This document shows, in pieces, positions 17,401 through 24,872 of a stretch of 64,000 bases of DNA (position 1 is its first letter; each line of letters begins with the position of its first letter). The stretch is from the NCBI GenBank assembly GCA_035555915.1, contig DATMGC010000030.1:14266-78265 (forward strand). Direction: 5' to 3'. The stretch is from Ureibacillus sp035555915 (GTDB taxonomy: Bacteria; Bacillota; Bacilli; Bacillales_A; Planococcaceae). The position numbers and the translations under genes are program-made. The notes beneath the pieces were generated by a model, which ran no database searches, was not told where the DNA came from, and worked only from the letters and a program-made list of their open reading frames with translations.

Positions 17401-17987
17401 AATATGAAAGAGTGTTAGAAAGACATACTTTCTTAACTGAGCAGCGAAATGACTTATTAGAAGCACAAGAGACTTTACATGAAGCAATTCGTGAAATGGA
17501 CGAAGAAATGTCTCTAAGATTTAGAGAATCCTTCACCATGATTCAAACTCAGTTTAGACATGTATTCCGTGAACTATTTGGTGGTGGACAAGCAGATTTA
17601 GTATTACTAGATCCTGAGAAACTTCTCGAAACAGGGATTGAAATCGTCGCTCAACCTCCAGGTAAAAAACTTCAAAGTTTAAGTTTGTTATCAGGTGGAG
17701 AAAGAGCATTAACGGCAATCGCTTTATTGTTTGCCATTTTAAATACTCGTCCGGTTCCATTTGTTATTCTCGATGAAGTGGAAGCAGCATTGGATGAAGC
17801 AAATGTTCAACGTTATAGTGATTATTTAAAAAATCTAAGTAGCGAGACACAATTCATTGTTATCACGCACCGTAAAGGGACAATGGAAGGTGCCGATGTA
17901 CTTTATGGTATTACAATGCAAGAATCTGGGGTATCCAAGCTTGTATCCGTAAAACTTGAAGAAGAAGCAGCGCTTAGTAGAGTATAA
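14424..17987 (+). CDS. smc: Chromosome condensation protein SMC
   Basis: The SMC ATPase (1187 aa, B. subtilis 1186) that organises and segregates the chromosome together with ScpA and ScpB. Walker A GPNGSGKSN is near residue 32. Long coiled coils of Glu/Lys/Gln-rich sequence span about 170-490 and 680-1010. The hinge begins near 501 (GFFQGVKEILLARQRG) with GGSLTGGASK near 657. The ABC signature LSGGERALTAIALLFA is near 1088, with Walker B VILDEVEAALD just after. ATG 14424 follows AAGGAGGAA. scpA and scpB are not in the window. Confidence 0.98.
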   Translation: MFLKRLEVVGFKSFADRIGIDFVPGVTAVVGPNGSGKSNVTDAIRWVLGEQSAKSLRGSKMEDVIFAGSESRKPLNFAEVTLVLDNEDEQVAMPFLEISVTRRVYRSGDSEYLLNNQQCRLKDITDLFMDSGLGKEAFSIISQGRVDEILNSRPDDRRTIFEEAAGVLKYKNRKKKAEHKLVETDENLHRVLDILHELDSRLEPLQIQASSAKDYVRMTEELRESDIALTVNDLIVHANNLKQINEEYHQLKTTEQQHAANIAKDEAKLDTIRMKLKGIDDVLDTAGEQLVEASSEVERWEGRKALMKEKRSNAEKQLNQLQQSLRLAQEEAQTLAITEEEKKSQFSIKQKEVQKLKQEIKQLDLTLNSSASEIEQEIDQSKDLYIDLLNEEATIKNELKHIEQQLTQQLESAERMSDRSSEMVKKLEEVTSVKLELEATLQKLEAQLKEKLEQHEIVQIQLNKTAATFEEKQQMLYKAYQHQQQLRARKDTLAELEADFSGFFQGVKEILLARQRGELSGIEGAVAELIQVDGKYSKAIETALGAASQHIVTNTEQDAQKAIGWLKAKRAGRATFLPKTVMKSRKLMSSQLGVAINHPEFISLAVDLVEFDESNQTIAENLLGNVLVASSLEGASQIARSCGFRYRVVTLDGDIVNAGGSLTGGASKQQSSLFSRKAELEQLTVNLDKMEKSIVQAEKAVAHEKSEVATLREKLESLKIEGEVLRKEEISLRARLLEIGMEEKNLKVTVNVTSSEQTSMTTRKATLLQQKEDATKRLEQLRIELEEINQKVAHLSKLKTKTESEKDSLRETSAQKRSELAVVQEQLSQLQIATAELALQRSKATQQVTSLSQEIKWIENEDVNGPSDEEIEKTVLEWTSKKETLSADIQKNRTMRFEQQQALSQLEEHLKELQRIHKGFLESLKTIEVKASRIEFEMNRLNTVLEEQYELDFEDACEQAIEIEDVDQVRRKVKLLKQSIEELGPVNLTAIDEYERVLERHTFLTEQRNDLLEAQETLHEAIREMDEEMSLRFRESFTMIQTQFRHVFRELFGGGQADLVLLDPEKLLETGIEIVAQPPGKKLQSLSLLSGGERALTAIALLFAILNTRPVPFVILDEVEAALDEANVQRYSDYLKNLSSETQFIVITHRKGTMEGADVLYGITMQESGVSKLVSVKLEEEAALSRV

Positions 17988-18005
17988 AAAGAGCAATAAA
18001 TAGAT

Positions 18006-18038
18006 AGCTTATCGCAAATAAGTTTTATGCGATAAGCT
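18006..18038 (+). terminator. Hairpin between smc and ftsY, weak terminator
   Basis: AGCTTATCGCA (18006-18016) pairs perfectly with TGCGATAAGCT (18028-18038). The tail is TTAGTTT rather than a full T-run, so read-through into ftsY or a processing site is likely. Confidence 0.45.
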
Positions 18039-18073
18039 TTAGTTTCGTAATAGGACAAAGGAGCGATTAGTGA

Positions 18074-19312
18074 ATGAGCTTTTTTAAACGACTAAAAGAA
18101 AAATTAACAGGTAGTACAGAAGAGGAAAAAGTACAACAAGAACAGATTGAAAATCTTGATGCAGAGCTAGATGAGATCGATAGCAAAGATGAACAACAAG
18201 TAGAAGTAAATTCAGAAGTTGAACAGCTACTTGAGGAAATTGACGAAGCTACTGAACAACAAGATGAATCTGAATTAGTCGACGAATTGCAGTCAACTGA
18301 AGAAGTTTTACCTGCTCCTGTTGAAGAGGTAAAGGAGAAAAAGCCATCTGCATGGTCGATTACACAAAAATTCAAAAATGGCTTAGCCAAAACACGTAAC
18401 TCCTTTACATCTAAAGTCAATGATTTAGTAGCACGTTATCGCAAAGTAGATGAAGACTTCTTTGAGGAATTAGAAGAAGTATTACTTCAAGCCGATGTTG
18501 GGTTTGAAACGGTAATGGAGCTTATGGATAAATTACGTTTTGAAGTGCAACGTAAAAATATTAAAGATACAGAAGGCATCCAAGCAATTATTTCTGAAAA
18601 GCTTGTTGAAATTTATGAATCAGGTGAAGATGATATTGCAGAATTAAATATGCAACCTGATGGTGAGCTAACAGTCATCTTATTTGTTGGTGTGAACGGT
18701 GTTGGTAAAACAACAACAATCGGTAAATTGGCACATCGACTTACGAAAGAAGGAAAGTCTGTACTACTTGCAGCAGGTGATACATTCCGTGCTGGGGCAA
18801 TTGATCAACTACAAGTATGGGGCGATCGAGTAGGTTGTGAAGTAATTAAGCAGTCTGAAGGTTCTGATCCAGCAGCGGTTATTTATGACGCAATTGCTGC
18901 AGCTAAAAAACGTGGAGCAGATGTATTAATCTGTGACACTGCAGGTCGACTACAAAACAAAGTCAACTTAATGAAAGAGCTAGAAAAAGTGCATCGTGTC
19001 ATTTCTCGTGAAATTCCTAATGCACCACATGAAGTATTACTAGCACTTGATGCTACAACTGGTCAAAACGCGCTTGTTCAAGCACAAACCTTCAAAGAGG
19101 CAACAAACGTCTCAGGTATTGTGTTAACGAAATTAGACGGTACAGCTAAAGGTGGTATCGTTTTAGCGATACGTAATAAACTGCATATCCCTGTGAAATT
19201 TGTTGGACTAGGTGAAAAAATGGATGATCTTCAGCCATTCGATGCAGAACGCTATGTTTACGGCCTATTTGCAGAAGGCTTAGAAAAAGAATTAGGAAAA
19301 ATGGAAGACTAG
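18074..19312 (+). CDS. ftsY: Signal recognition particle receptor FtsY
   Basis: The SRP receptor GTPase (412 aa) that docks Ffh-ribosome complexes at the membrane. An N-terminal acidic region (Glu/Asp/Gln-rich, about residues 15-95) is followed by the NG domain: GVNGVGKTTTIGKLA near 207, DTAGR near 288 and TKLDGTAKGG near 352. The acidic region is longer than in B. subtilis FtsY (329 aa), which accounts for the extra length. ATG 18074 has AAGGAGCG upstream. A terminator follows 8 nt after the gene. Confidence 0.97.
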   Translation: MSFFKRLKEKLTGSTEEEKVQQEQIENLDAELDEIDSKDEQQVEVNSEVEQLLEEIDEATEQQDESELVDELQSTEEVLPAPVEEVKEKKPSAWSITQKFKNGLAKTRNSFTSKVNDLVARYRKVDEDFFEELEEVLLQADVGFETVMELMDKLRFEVQRKNIKDTEGIQAIISEKLVEIYESGEDDIAELNMQPDGELTVILFVGVNGVGKTTTIGKLAHRLTKEGKSVLLAAGDTFRAGAIDQLQVWGDRVGCEVIKQSEGSDPAAVIYDAIAAAKKRGADVLICDTAGRLQNKVNLMKELEKVHRVISREIPNAPHEVLLALDATTGQNALVQAQTFKEATNVSGIVLTKLDGTAKGGIVLAIRNKLHIPVKFVGLGEKMDDLQPFDAERYVYGLFAEGLEKELGKMED

Positions 19313-19320
19313 GTAAAACA

Positions 19321-19371
19321 AAAAACTATTTCAGTATTCGCGGTTAGGGGCGGTACTGGGATAGTTTTTTT
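19321..19371 (+). terminator. Intrinsic terminator after ftsY
   Basis: AAAAACTAT and CAGTA on the left (19321-19336) pair with TACTG and ATAGTTTTT on the right (19354-19368), with a small internal mismatch. A T-run ends the structure. It closes the rnc-smc-ftsY transcript. Confidence 0.82.
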
Positions 19372-19487
19372 GTTAGCCAGTAATACTACAATTTAGCCAT
19401 AATAAGTTGGAGGAAATTGCTAATTTAATTACCATAAATTATCTACTTGACGATTTACAAACTTCATATTTGGACAAGGAGATTTCC

Positions 19488-19516
19488 TTGACACACCATT
19501 TGAAAACATATATGAT
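19488..19516 (+). promoter_or_regulatory. Strong sigma-A promoter for ylxM-ffh
   Basis: A perfect -35 TTGACA (19488-19493), a 17-nt spacer and TATGAT (19511-19516) lie 33 nt before the ylxM start. This is the best consensus promoter in the window. Confidence 0.85.
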
Positions 19517-19549
19517 ACAGTAGAAAAAATATGATTGGAGAGATACTTA

Positions 19550-19885
19550 ATGCTACTTGAAAAAACAACACGCATGAATTTTCTCTTCGACTTTTATCAA
19601 GCATTATTAACTGAAAAACAAAGAAGTTACATGGAACTTTATTACTTAGATGACCATTCTCTTGGAGAAATCGCAGAAAGCTATAAAGTTTCACGCCAGG
19701 CTGTATATGATAATATTCGTCGTACAGAGGCAATGCTTGAAGAATATGAAGATAAACTACGACTATTTGAAAAATTTGGTCAACGTCAAGAAATTCTTGG
19801 AAAATTATCTGAGGCCATTAAAGACGAAACTTCTACGATGGAAGACCGTCTTGCATTGGTTAATCAATTAAAAGAAACGGATTAG
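19550..19885 (+). CDS. ylxM: SRP-associated DNA-binding protein YlxM
   Basis: A small helix-turn-helix protein (111 aa) of the YlxM/p13 family encoded next to ffh in Firmicutes. The N-terminus reads MLLEKTTRMNFLFDFYQALL, and the sigma-70 region 4-like helix-turn-helix is SLGEIAESYKVSRQAVYDN near residues 43-61. In streptococci a homologue modulates the SRP GTPase cycle; the role in Bacilli is unsettled. ATG 19550 is chosen because GGAG at 19537-19540 lies 9 nt upstream; a TTG at 19535 overlaps that site. ffh starts 10 nt downstream. Confidence 0.93.
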   Translation: MLLEKTTRMNFLFDFYQALLTEKQRSYMELYYLDDHSLGEIAESYKVSRQAVYDNIRRTEAMLEEYEDKLRLFEKFGQRQEILGKLSEAIKDETSTMEDRLALVNQLKETD

Positions 19886-19895
19886 GAGGCTAAAC

Positions 19896-21254
19896 ATGGC
19901 ATTTGAAGGGTTAGCAGAACGACTCCAAGGAACAATCCAAAAGATAAAGGGTAAAGGGTTAGTTACCGAACAAGACGTTAAAGCAATGATGCGAGAAGTA
20001 CGTCTTGCATTAATTGAAGCAGACGTTAACTTAAAGGTTGTTAAAGAGTTTGTAAAAAAAGTAAGTGAACGAGCAGTCGGCACTGAAGTTATGAAAAGTT
20101 TAACTCCTGGTCAACAAGTTATTAAAATTGTTCAAGATGAGTTAACAAATCTAATGGGGGGCGAACAAAGCCCTATTAAATTTAATACGAAACCACCAAC
20201 TGTTATTATGATGGTTGGGTTACAAGGTGCTGGTAAAACAACAACTACTGGTAAATTAGCAAATGTGTTACGTAAAAAGTATAATCGTAAGCCTTTACTA
20301 GTTGCTGCAGATATTTATCGTCCAGCCGCTATTCAACAGCTCGAAACATTAGGAAAACAACTTTCAATTCCTGTCTTTTCATTAGGAAATCAAGTTTCTC
20401 CGGTTGAAATTGCTCGACAAGCAATCGAACAAGCAAAAGAAGAACACCATGATGTTGTGATTATCGATACAGCAGGTCGTCTGCATATCGACGAAGAACT
20501 AATGGATGAGCTGAAAAATATTAAGGCGTTAAAAGAGCCAGACGAAGTATTTTTAGTTGTTGATGCCATGACAGGGCAAGATGCAGTAAATGTTGCCCAA
20601 AGCTTCAACGAAACAATCGGTATTACGGGTGTTGTATTAACAAAATTAGATGGTGATACTCGTGGTGGTGCGGCATTATCTATCCGTGCAGTTACTGAAA
20701 AACCGATTAAATTTGTCGGGATGGGTGAAAAAATGGATGCCCTTGAACCATTCCACCCAGAACGTATGGCATCTCGTATTTTAGGTATGGGTGATGTCCT
20801 TTCACTAATTGAAAAAGCTCAAGCAAATGTCGATATGGAAAAAGCAAAAGAGCTTGAACAAAAATTCATGTCTCAAAGCTTTACGCTCGATGATTTTGTG
20901 GAACAGCTTCAAGCTGTGAAAAAAATGGGTCCACTTGAAGATATGCTGAAAATGTTACCAGGTGCTAACAAAATTAAAGGCCTTGATAATGTAAAGGTGG
21001 ACGAAAAGCAAATGGGACGAGTGGAGGCTATTATTTATTCCATGACGCCTGCTGAAAAAACACATCCAGAAATTATGAATGCAAGTCGTAAAAAGCGTAT
21101 TGCACAAGGTTCTGGTACATCTGTACAAGAAGTAAACAGATTACTTAAGCAATTCGAAGATATGAAAAAAATGATGAAGCAAATGACAGGTATGACCCAA
21201 GGAAAAGGGAAGAAAAAATTAAAATTACCTGGCCTAGATTCATTGTTTAAATAA
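19896..21254 (+). CDS. ffh: Signal recognition particle protein Ffh
   Basis: The SRP54 GTPase (452 aa), which binds signal sequences and 4.5S/6S RNA and targets ribosomes to FtsY. N domain first, then G domain with GLQGAGKTTTTGKLA near 108, DTAGRLH near 190 and TKLDGDTRGGAALS near 248. The methionine-rich M domain runs from about 300, with RNA-binding RIAQGSG near 404 and MKKMMKQMTGM near 427. ATG 19896 follows TAGGAGG. The ffh-rpsP gap holds a second promoter. Confidence 0.98.
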   Translation: MAFEGLAERLQGTIQKIKGKGLVTEQDVKAMMREVRLALIEADVNLKVVKEFVKKVSERAVGTEVMKSLTPGQQVIKIVQDELTNLMGGEQSPIKFNTKPPTVIMMVGLQGAGKTTTTGKLANVLRKKYNRKPLLVAADIYRPAAIQQLETLGKQLSIPVFSLGNQVSPVEIARQAIEQAKEEHHDVVIIDTAGRLHIDEELMDELKNIKALKEPDEVFLVVDAMTGQDAVNVAQSFNETIGITGVVLTKLDGDTRGGAALSIRAVTEKPIKFVGMGEKMDALEPFHPERMASRILGMGDVLSLIEKAQANVDMEKAKELEQKFMSQSFTLDDFVEQLQAVKKMGPLEDMLKMLPGANKIKGLDNVKVDEKQMGRVEAIIYSMTPAEKTHPEIMNASRKKRIAQGSGTSVQEVNRLLKQFEDMKKMMKQMTGMTQGKGKKKLKLPGLDSLFK

Positions 21255-21293
21255 AAAAAATTTGCTAAAATAATAGGTGTTAAGAAAAAACAC

Positions 21294-21322
21294 TTTACAA
21301 ACCAAATCAAACTTGATAATAT
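21294..21322 (+). promoter_or_regulatory. Sigma-A promoter before rpsP
   Basis: TTTACA (21294-21299), 17 nt, then TAATAT (21317-21322), 38 nt before the rpsP start. It would boost ribosomal protein S16 expression relative to ffh. Confidence 0.6.
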
Positions 21323-21360
21323 ACTATCTTGTGTGAAACTTATTCGGAGGTGCAATAAAA

Positions 21361-21633
21361 ATGGCAGTTAAAATTCGTTTAAAACGTATGGGAGCTAACA
21401 AATCTCCTTTCTATCGTATCGTAGTTGCTGATTCTCGTTCTCCACGTGACGGACGTCAAATCGAAACAGTTGGTACTTACAACCCACTAACTACACCAGC
21501 TACAGTTAACATCGATGAAGAGAAGGCTCTTAAATGGTTAGCTGATGGAGCAAAACCATCTGATACTGTACGTAACCTGTTCTCAGAACAAGGTATCATG
21601 GAAAAATTCCACAACTTAAAATTCAGTAAATAA
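21361..21633 (+). CDS. rpsP: 30S ribosomal protein S16
   Basis: Small-subunit ribosomal protein S16 (90 aa), beginning MAVKIRLKRMGANKSPFYRI, the family signature, with VVADSRSPRDGR next. CGGAGGTG lies 8 nt before ATG 21361. It clusters with khpA, rimM, trmD and rplS, the usual Bacilli arrangement for 30S maturation and tRNA methylation genes. Confidence 0.98.
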   Translation: MAVKIRLKRMGANKSPFYRIVVADSRSPRDGRQIETVGTYNPLTTPATVNIDEEKALKWLADGAKPSDTVRNLFSEQGIMEKFHNLKFSK

Positions 21634-21651
21634 TTCTAGAGGTGACAAGCG

Positions 21652-21885
21652 ATGCAGAAGCTGATTGAAACAATCGTAAAACCGTTAGTCGATTTTCCAG
21701 AAGAAGTTCGTGTAGAAACGGACGAGAATTCAAGTCGAATTGTTTATAAACTTTTTGTTCATCCAGAAGATCGAGGAAAAGTAATAGGCAAGCAAGGTCG
21801 TGTTGCAAAGGCAATTCGTACAATTGTTTATTCAGCTGCTGGCAGTCATCACAAGAAAAAGACCTACGTCGATATATTGGATTAA
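21652..21885 (+). CDS. khpA: RNA-binding KH domain protein KhpA
   Basis: A single KH-domain protein (77 aa; ylqC in B. subtilis). The GxxG RNA-binding loop is GKQG in VIGKQGRVAKAIR near residues 46-58. In other Firmicutes KhpA pairs with KhpB (Jag) and affects RNA metabolism and cell elongation. ATG 21652 follows AGAGGTGA. In B. subtilis ylqD comes next; here that interval holds a hairpin element and a terminator instead. Confidence 0.93.
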   Translation: MQKLIETIVKPLVDFPEEVRVETDENSSRIVYKLFVHPEDRGKVIGKQGRVAKAIRTIVYSAAGSHHKKKTYVDILD

Positions 21886-21890
21886 AAGTG

Positions 21891-21990
21891 GAGCGCGTTC
21901 GTTCAACCGCGACAAGCACTGGAAACTTCTGATGCGCATGCTTGCATGCACGGAAGAAGTTGAAGTGACCTCGAGCGGTTAACGCGCGAA
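21891..21990 (-). repeat. GC-rich nested hairpin repeat, inverted copy
   Basis: A 100-nt palindromic element with nested arms: GCGCGTT (21893-21899) with AACGCGC (21981-21987), AACCGC with GCGGTT, AACTTC with GAAGTT, and GCATGC pairs around the centre (about 21935-21949). Read on the - strand it matches the elements at 32651-33199 in layout, including the CATGCAAGCATG apex and a CCTCGAGGTCNCTTC-like block. Arms differ from those copies but still pair. Much more GC-rich than its flanks. Confidence 0.7.
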
Positions 21991-22039
21991 ACTAGATATA
22001 AGTTGAGAACGACTATAAGCTCCAACTACTGGAGCTAAA

Positions 22040-22078
22040 AAGAAGGGAAGCTTACAATAGCTATCCCTTCTTTTTTTT
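22040..22078 (+). terminator. Intrinsic terminator after khpA
   Basis: AAGAAGGGA and AGCT (about 22040-22052) pair with AGCT and TCCCTTCTT (about 22059-22071), followed by a run of eight or more Ts. It ends the ylxM-ffh-rpsP-khpA transcript. Confidence 0.9.
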
Positions 22079-22144
22079 AAGCTTTTTTAGTATGATAATG
22101 TCGATATAAGGAACAGTATATTTAACTTAAGGTGGTTTAAATAA

Positions 22145-22663
22145 ATGGAATGGTTTAATGTAGGAAGAATCGTCAATACACATGGAATACGTGGAGAGGT
22201 ACGTATCCTTTCCTCAACAGATTTTGAAGATGTACGTTTTGCTGTAGGGAGCAAATTAGCTGTTTTCAAAAAAGATGATAATAAACCGATATGGGTAACA
22301 GTAGAGAGTGCGCGCCGACATAAAAATTTTATCTTATTAACTTTTGAGGGCTACTATAACATCAATTTAGTTGAGCCTTTTAAAGAAGGGCTCTTAAAAG
22401 TGACGAAAGACCAATTAGATGAAGATGAATTAGAAGAAAATGAATACTATTACTTTGAAATTATTGGTTGTGAAGTACTTTCTGAGGAAGGCGAAAGCAT
22501 CGGAACAGTTACGGAGATTTTAGAAACAGGTGCCAATGATGTATGGGAAGTAAAAGCGCCAAACGGTAAAAAACATTATATCCCGTACATTGAGGATGTT
22601 GTAAAAGAAATCGACGTAGAAGAAAAGAAAATCACGATTCACGTAATGGAAGGTTTATTGTAA
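22145..22663 (+). CDS. rimM: Ribosome maturation factor RimM
   Basis: A 16S rRNA processing factor for the 30S head (172 aa) that binds S19. The N-terminal RimM domain opens MEWFNVGRIVNTHGIRGEV, and a C-terminal PRC-barrel follows near residue 95 (YYYFEIIGCEV). ATG 22145 is preceded by AAGGTGG 9 nt upstream. The stop codon shares its last base with the trmD start codon (TAATG), so the two are translationally coupled. Confidence 0.96.
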   Translation: MEWFNVGRIVNTHGIRGEVRILSSTDFEDVRFAVGSKLAVFKKDDNKPIWVTVESARRHKNFILLTFEGYYNINLVEPFKEGLLKVTKDQLDEDELEENEYYYFEIIGCEVLSEEGESIGTVTEILETGANDVWEVKAPNGKKHYIPYIEDVVKEIDVEEKKITIHVMEGLL

Positions 22664-23388
22664 TGAATATTCATGTTTTAAGTTTATTTCCAGAAATGTT
22701 TGAAGGGGTTTTCGGTTCCTCGATTTTAAAGAAGGCGCAAGAAAAAGAAGCCGTTTCATTAGCTGTAACGGATATCCGAGAATTCAGTAACAATAAGCAT
22801 AAACAAGTCGATGATTACCCATATGGTGGCGGTGCTGGAATGGTTCTGAAGCCAGAGCCGATGTTCCAAGCGGTAGAAGCCATTACAGAAGGTCGAAATC
22901 CTCGAATAATACTTATGTGCCCACAAGGTGAGCGTTTTACTCAGAAGAAAGCAGAAGAACTTGCGAAAGAAGAGGATCTTGTTTTCTTATGCGGGCATTA
23001 CGAAGGATATGATGAGCGAATTCGCCAGTTTCTTGTAACCGATGAAATTTCGATTGGGGACTTTGTTTTAACAGGTGGAGAACTACCTGCTATGACAGTA
23101 ATCGATGCTGTTGTGCGTCTACTCCCTGGTGTATTGGGGCAACAAGATTCGCATATTCATGATTCTTTTTCAACGGGATTATTGGAGCACCCCCATTACA
23201 CACGCCCTGCTGACTTTAGAGGGATGAAAGTGCCAGATGTATTATTATCAGGGAACCATGCAAATATCGATAAATGGCGTGAACAGGAGTCGCTTAAACG
23301 GACATTTGAGAGACGACCAGATCTTCTAGAGGAAATGGAGCTATCACCAGAACAAAAGGCCTTTATTGAAAGCCTAAAGTCTAAATAA
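22663..23388 (+). CDS. trmD: tRNA (guanine-N1)-methyltransferase TrmD
   Basis: Methylates G37 next to the anticodon, preventing frameshifting (241 aa SPOUT enzyme). The trefoil-knot SAM site is visible as LCGHYEGYDERI near 109 and LTGGELPAMTVIDAVVRLLPG near 141. The N-terminus MNIHVLSLFPEMFEG is typical. The gene overlaps rimM by one base. No strong terminator follows, but rplS has its own promoter. Confidence 0.97.
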   Translation: MNIHVLSLFPEMFEGVFGSSILKKAQEKEAVSLAVTDIREFSNNKHKQVDDYPYGGGAGMVLKPEPMFQAVEAITEGRNPRIILMCPQGERFTQKKAEELAKEEDLVFLCGHYEGYDERIRQFLVTDEISIGDFVLTGGELPAMTVIDAVVRLLPGVLGQQDSHIHDSFSTGLLEHPHYTRPADFRGMKVPDVLLSGNHANIDKWREQESLKRTFERRPDLLEEMELSPEQKAFIESLKSK

Positions 23389-23480
23389 AGCTATTTTATG
23401 TAGATTGATGCTGTATTGCTTTATTGTTCTATTCATTTTAATCAAAAACAGACAAGTTCATTTAAGTATCAATATAATAC

Positions 23481-23510
23481 TTGCAAACAATAAAATAAGT
23501 ATGGTATCAT
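23481..23510 (+). promoter_or_regulatory. Likely sigma-A promoter of rplS
   Basis: TTGCAA (23481-23486), 18-nt spacer and TATCAT (23505-23510). It would give an mRNA leader of roughly 85-90 nt before rplS. Confidence 0.55.
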
Positions 23511-23516
23511 TCATTT

Positions 23517-23604
23517 TGTGCTTCTATGTGAAGTGCTGAATTACGGTGTTCCGCTGAGGCCGATTAGAGGACTGTAAGAGCATCTGTCTAAGGAGAGAAA
23601 ATAT
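23517..23604 (+). promoter_or_regulatory. rplS leader, candidate L19 autoregulatory RNA
   Basis: The leader is unusually long for this gene and contains short complementary tracts around GTGCTTCTATGTGAAGTGC and GAGGCCGATTAGAGGAC. L19 leader RNAs that bind L19 are known in Firmicutes at this place. I assign it from position and composition; I have not matched a covariance model. Confidence 0.4.
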
Positions 23605-23949
23605 ATGTCAAACATTATTGCAGAAATTACTAAAGAACAACTTCGTTCTGATCTACCAACTTTCCGTCCTGGTGACACTGTTCGCCTACACGTTAAAGTT
23701 GTAGAGGGTACTCGTGAACGTATCCAATTATTCGAAGGTGTTGTTATTAAACGTCGTGGTGGCGGAATTAGCGAAACTTTCACAGTTCGTAAAATTTCTT
23801 ACGGTGTTGGTGTTGAACGTACATTCCCTGTACACACTCCAAAAATCACTAAATTAGAAGTTATCCGTCGTGGTAAAGTACGTCGTGCTAAACTTTACTA
23901 CCTACGTAACCTACGTGGTAAAGCAGCTCGTATTAAAGAAATCCGATAA
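23605..23949 (+). CDS. rplS: 50S ribosomal protein L19
   Basis: Large-subunit protein L19 (114 aa) at the subunit interface. Family segments include FRPGDTVRLHVKVVEGTRER near residue 19 and VERTFPVHTPKI, with a basic C-terminus RNLRGKAARIKEIR. ATG 23605 follows AAGGAGAG at 23590-23597. An intrinsic terminator sits 10 nt after the stop codon, so it is probably expressed alone. Confidence 0.98.
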   Translation: MSNIIAEITKEQLRSDLPTFRPGDTVRLHVKVVEGTRERIQLFEGVVIKRRGGGISETFTVRKISYGVGVERTFPVHTPKITKLEVIRRGKVRRAKLYYLRNLRGKAARIKEIR

Positions 23950-23959
23950 TAACTTTTTG

Positions 23960-23988
23960 AAAGGGGGCTTGATTTGCAAGCTCCCTTT
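23960..23988 (+). terminator. Intrinsic terminator after rplS
   Basis: AAAGGGGGCTTG (23960-23971) pairs with CAAGCTCCCTTT (23977-23988) with one G-T pair, loop of 5 nt, followed by CTTATT. Confidence 0.82.
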
Positions 23989-24061
23989 CTTATTAATAAA
24001 AAACATAAGAAACATACACTCTAATACCAATAGAGTTGGATAAATACATGAGTTTTCAAAC

Positions 24062-24090
24062 TTGTATACATAATCTTTTTACAATAAAAT
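24062..24090 (+). promoter_or_regulatory. Sigma-A promoter of lepB
   Basis: TTGTAT (24062-24067), exactly 17 nt, then TAAAAT (24085-24090). The -10 overlaps the upstream in-frame ATG at 24089, which rules that codon out as the start of translation. Confidence 0.6.
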
Positions 24091-24115
24091 GAGGTTAGAT
24101 AGGGAGGAATCTTCC

Positions 24116-24679
24116 GTGGAGAAAACAAAAAAAGAAAAAAATGAACTTTGGGAATGGATAAAAGCATTACTGATTGCATTTGTCATTGCAGTAGTTATTC
24201 GTTATGTACTGTTTACTCCCATTGTCGTTGATGGGGAATCAATGATGCCAACCTTGAATGATGGCGACCGAATGATTGTAAATAAAATTGGCTATAAAAT
24301 TGGAGGACCAGATCGCTTTGATATTGTTGTTTTCCATGCTCCAGAAGGAAAAGATTACATTAAACGTGTTATTGGTCTACCAGGTGATACAATCGAATAC
24401 AAGGACGATCAGCTTTACATAAATGGAAAAGCCTATGATGAGCCGTACTTAGATAAGTATAAATCAGAGTTAACAGAGGGTACACTTACACAAGATTTCA
24501 CTTTGCAAGAATTGGATCCATCACTTGACGTCATTCCAGAAGGGTATGTTTTTGTTATGGGGGATAATCGTCGCTATAGTAAAGATAGTCGCCATATCGG
24601 CATCATTAGCGAGGATAAGATTATTGGAACTACAAGCGTAGTCTTTTGGCCACTCAATGAGATGCGAATTGTAGAATAA
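24116..24679 (+). CDS. lepB: Type I signal peptidase
   Basis: Membrane-bound serine protease that removes signal peptides (187 aa). A single N-terminal membrane segment (about residues 13-33) is followed by the catalytic domain: Ser42 in GESMMPT and the general-base Lys83 in YIKRVIGLPGD. GDNRRYSKDSRHIG is box E. GTG 24116 is chosen because GGGAGG lies 8 nt upstream. The lepB position between rplS and rbgA is not that of B. subtilis sipS, but is seen in other Bacilli such as Listeria. Confidence 0.95.
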   Translation: MEKTKKEKNELWEWIKALLIAFVIAVVIRYVLFTPIVVDGESMMPTLNDGDRMIVNKIGYKIGGPDRFDIVVFHAPEGKDYIKRVIGLPGDTIEYKDDQLYINGKAYDEPYLDKYKSELTEGTLTQDFTLQELDPSLDVIPEGYVFVMGDNRRYSKDSRHIGIISEDKIIGTTSVVFWPLNEMRIVE

Positions 24680-24691
24680 TACGTAGGAATG

Positions 24692-24720
24692 AAGGAGGTT
24701 CTCTGTAATCTCCTTTTCTT
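24692..24720 (+). terminator. Weak terminator after lepB
   Basis: AAGGAG (24692-24697) pairs with CTCCTT (24710-24715), followed by TTCTTTTT. The stem is short. A second dyad before rbgA, AACATGAAC (24778-24786) with GTTCATGTT (24828-24836), has a long loop and an uncertain role. Confidence 0.45.
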
Positions 24721-24872
24721 TTTGCTAGAGAATCTTACACTTTTAGTGGTACATAACTATTAACAAAATAAACGAATAACATGAACTTCAATGTGCGAAA
24801 GCTAATGGTAATCATAAAAGCATAGTCGTTCATGTTTTTAGTAACAGATACATAAAGGAGGAAGTTTTCAAC

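Noticed and set aside
21800..21982. 60-codon + strand ORF after khpA (as a ylqD substitute)
   Set aside because: It begins inside khpA in another frame and ends in the hairpin element, and its product has no resemblance to YlqD.
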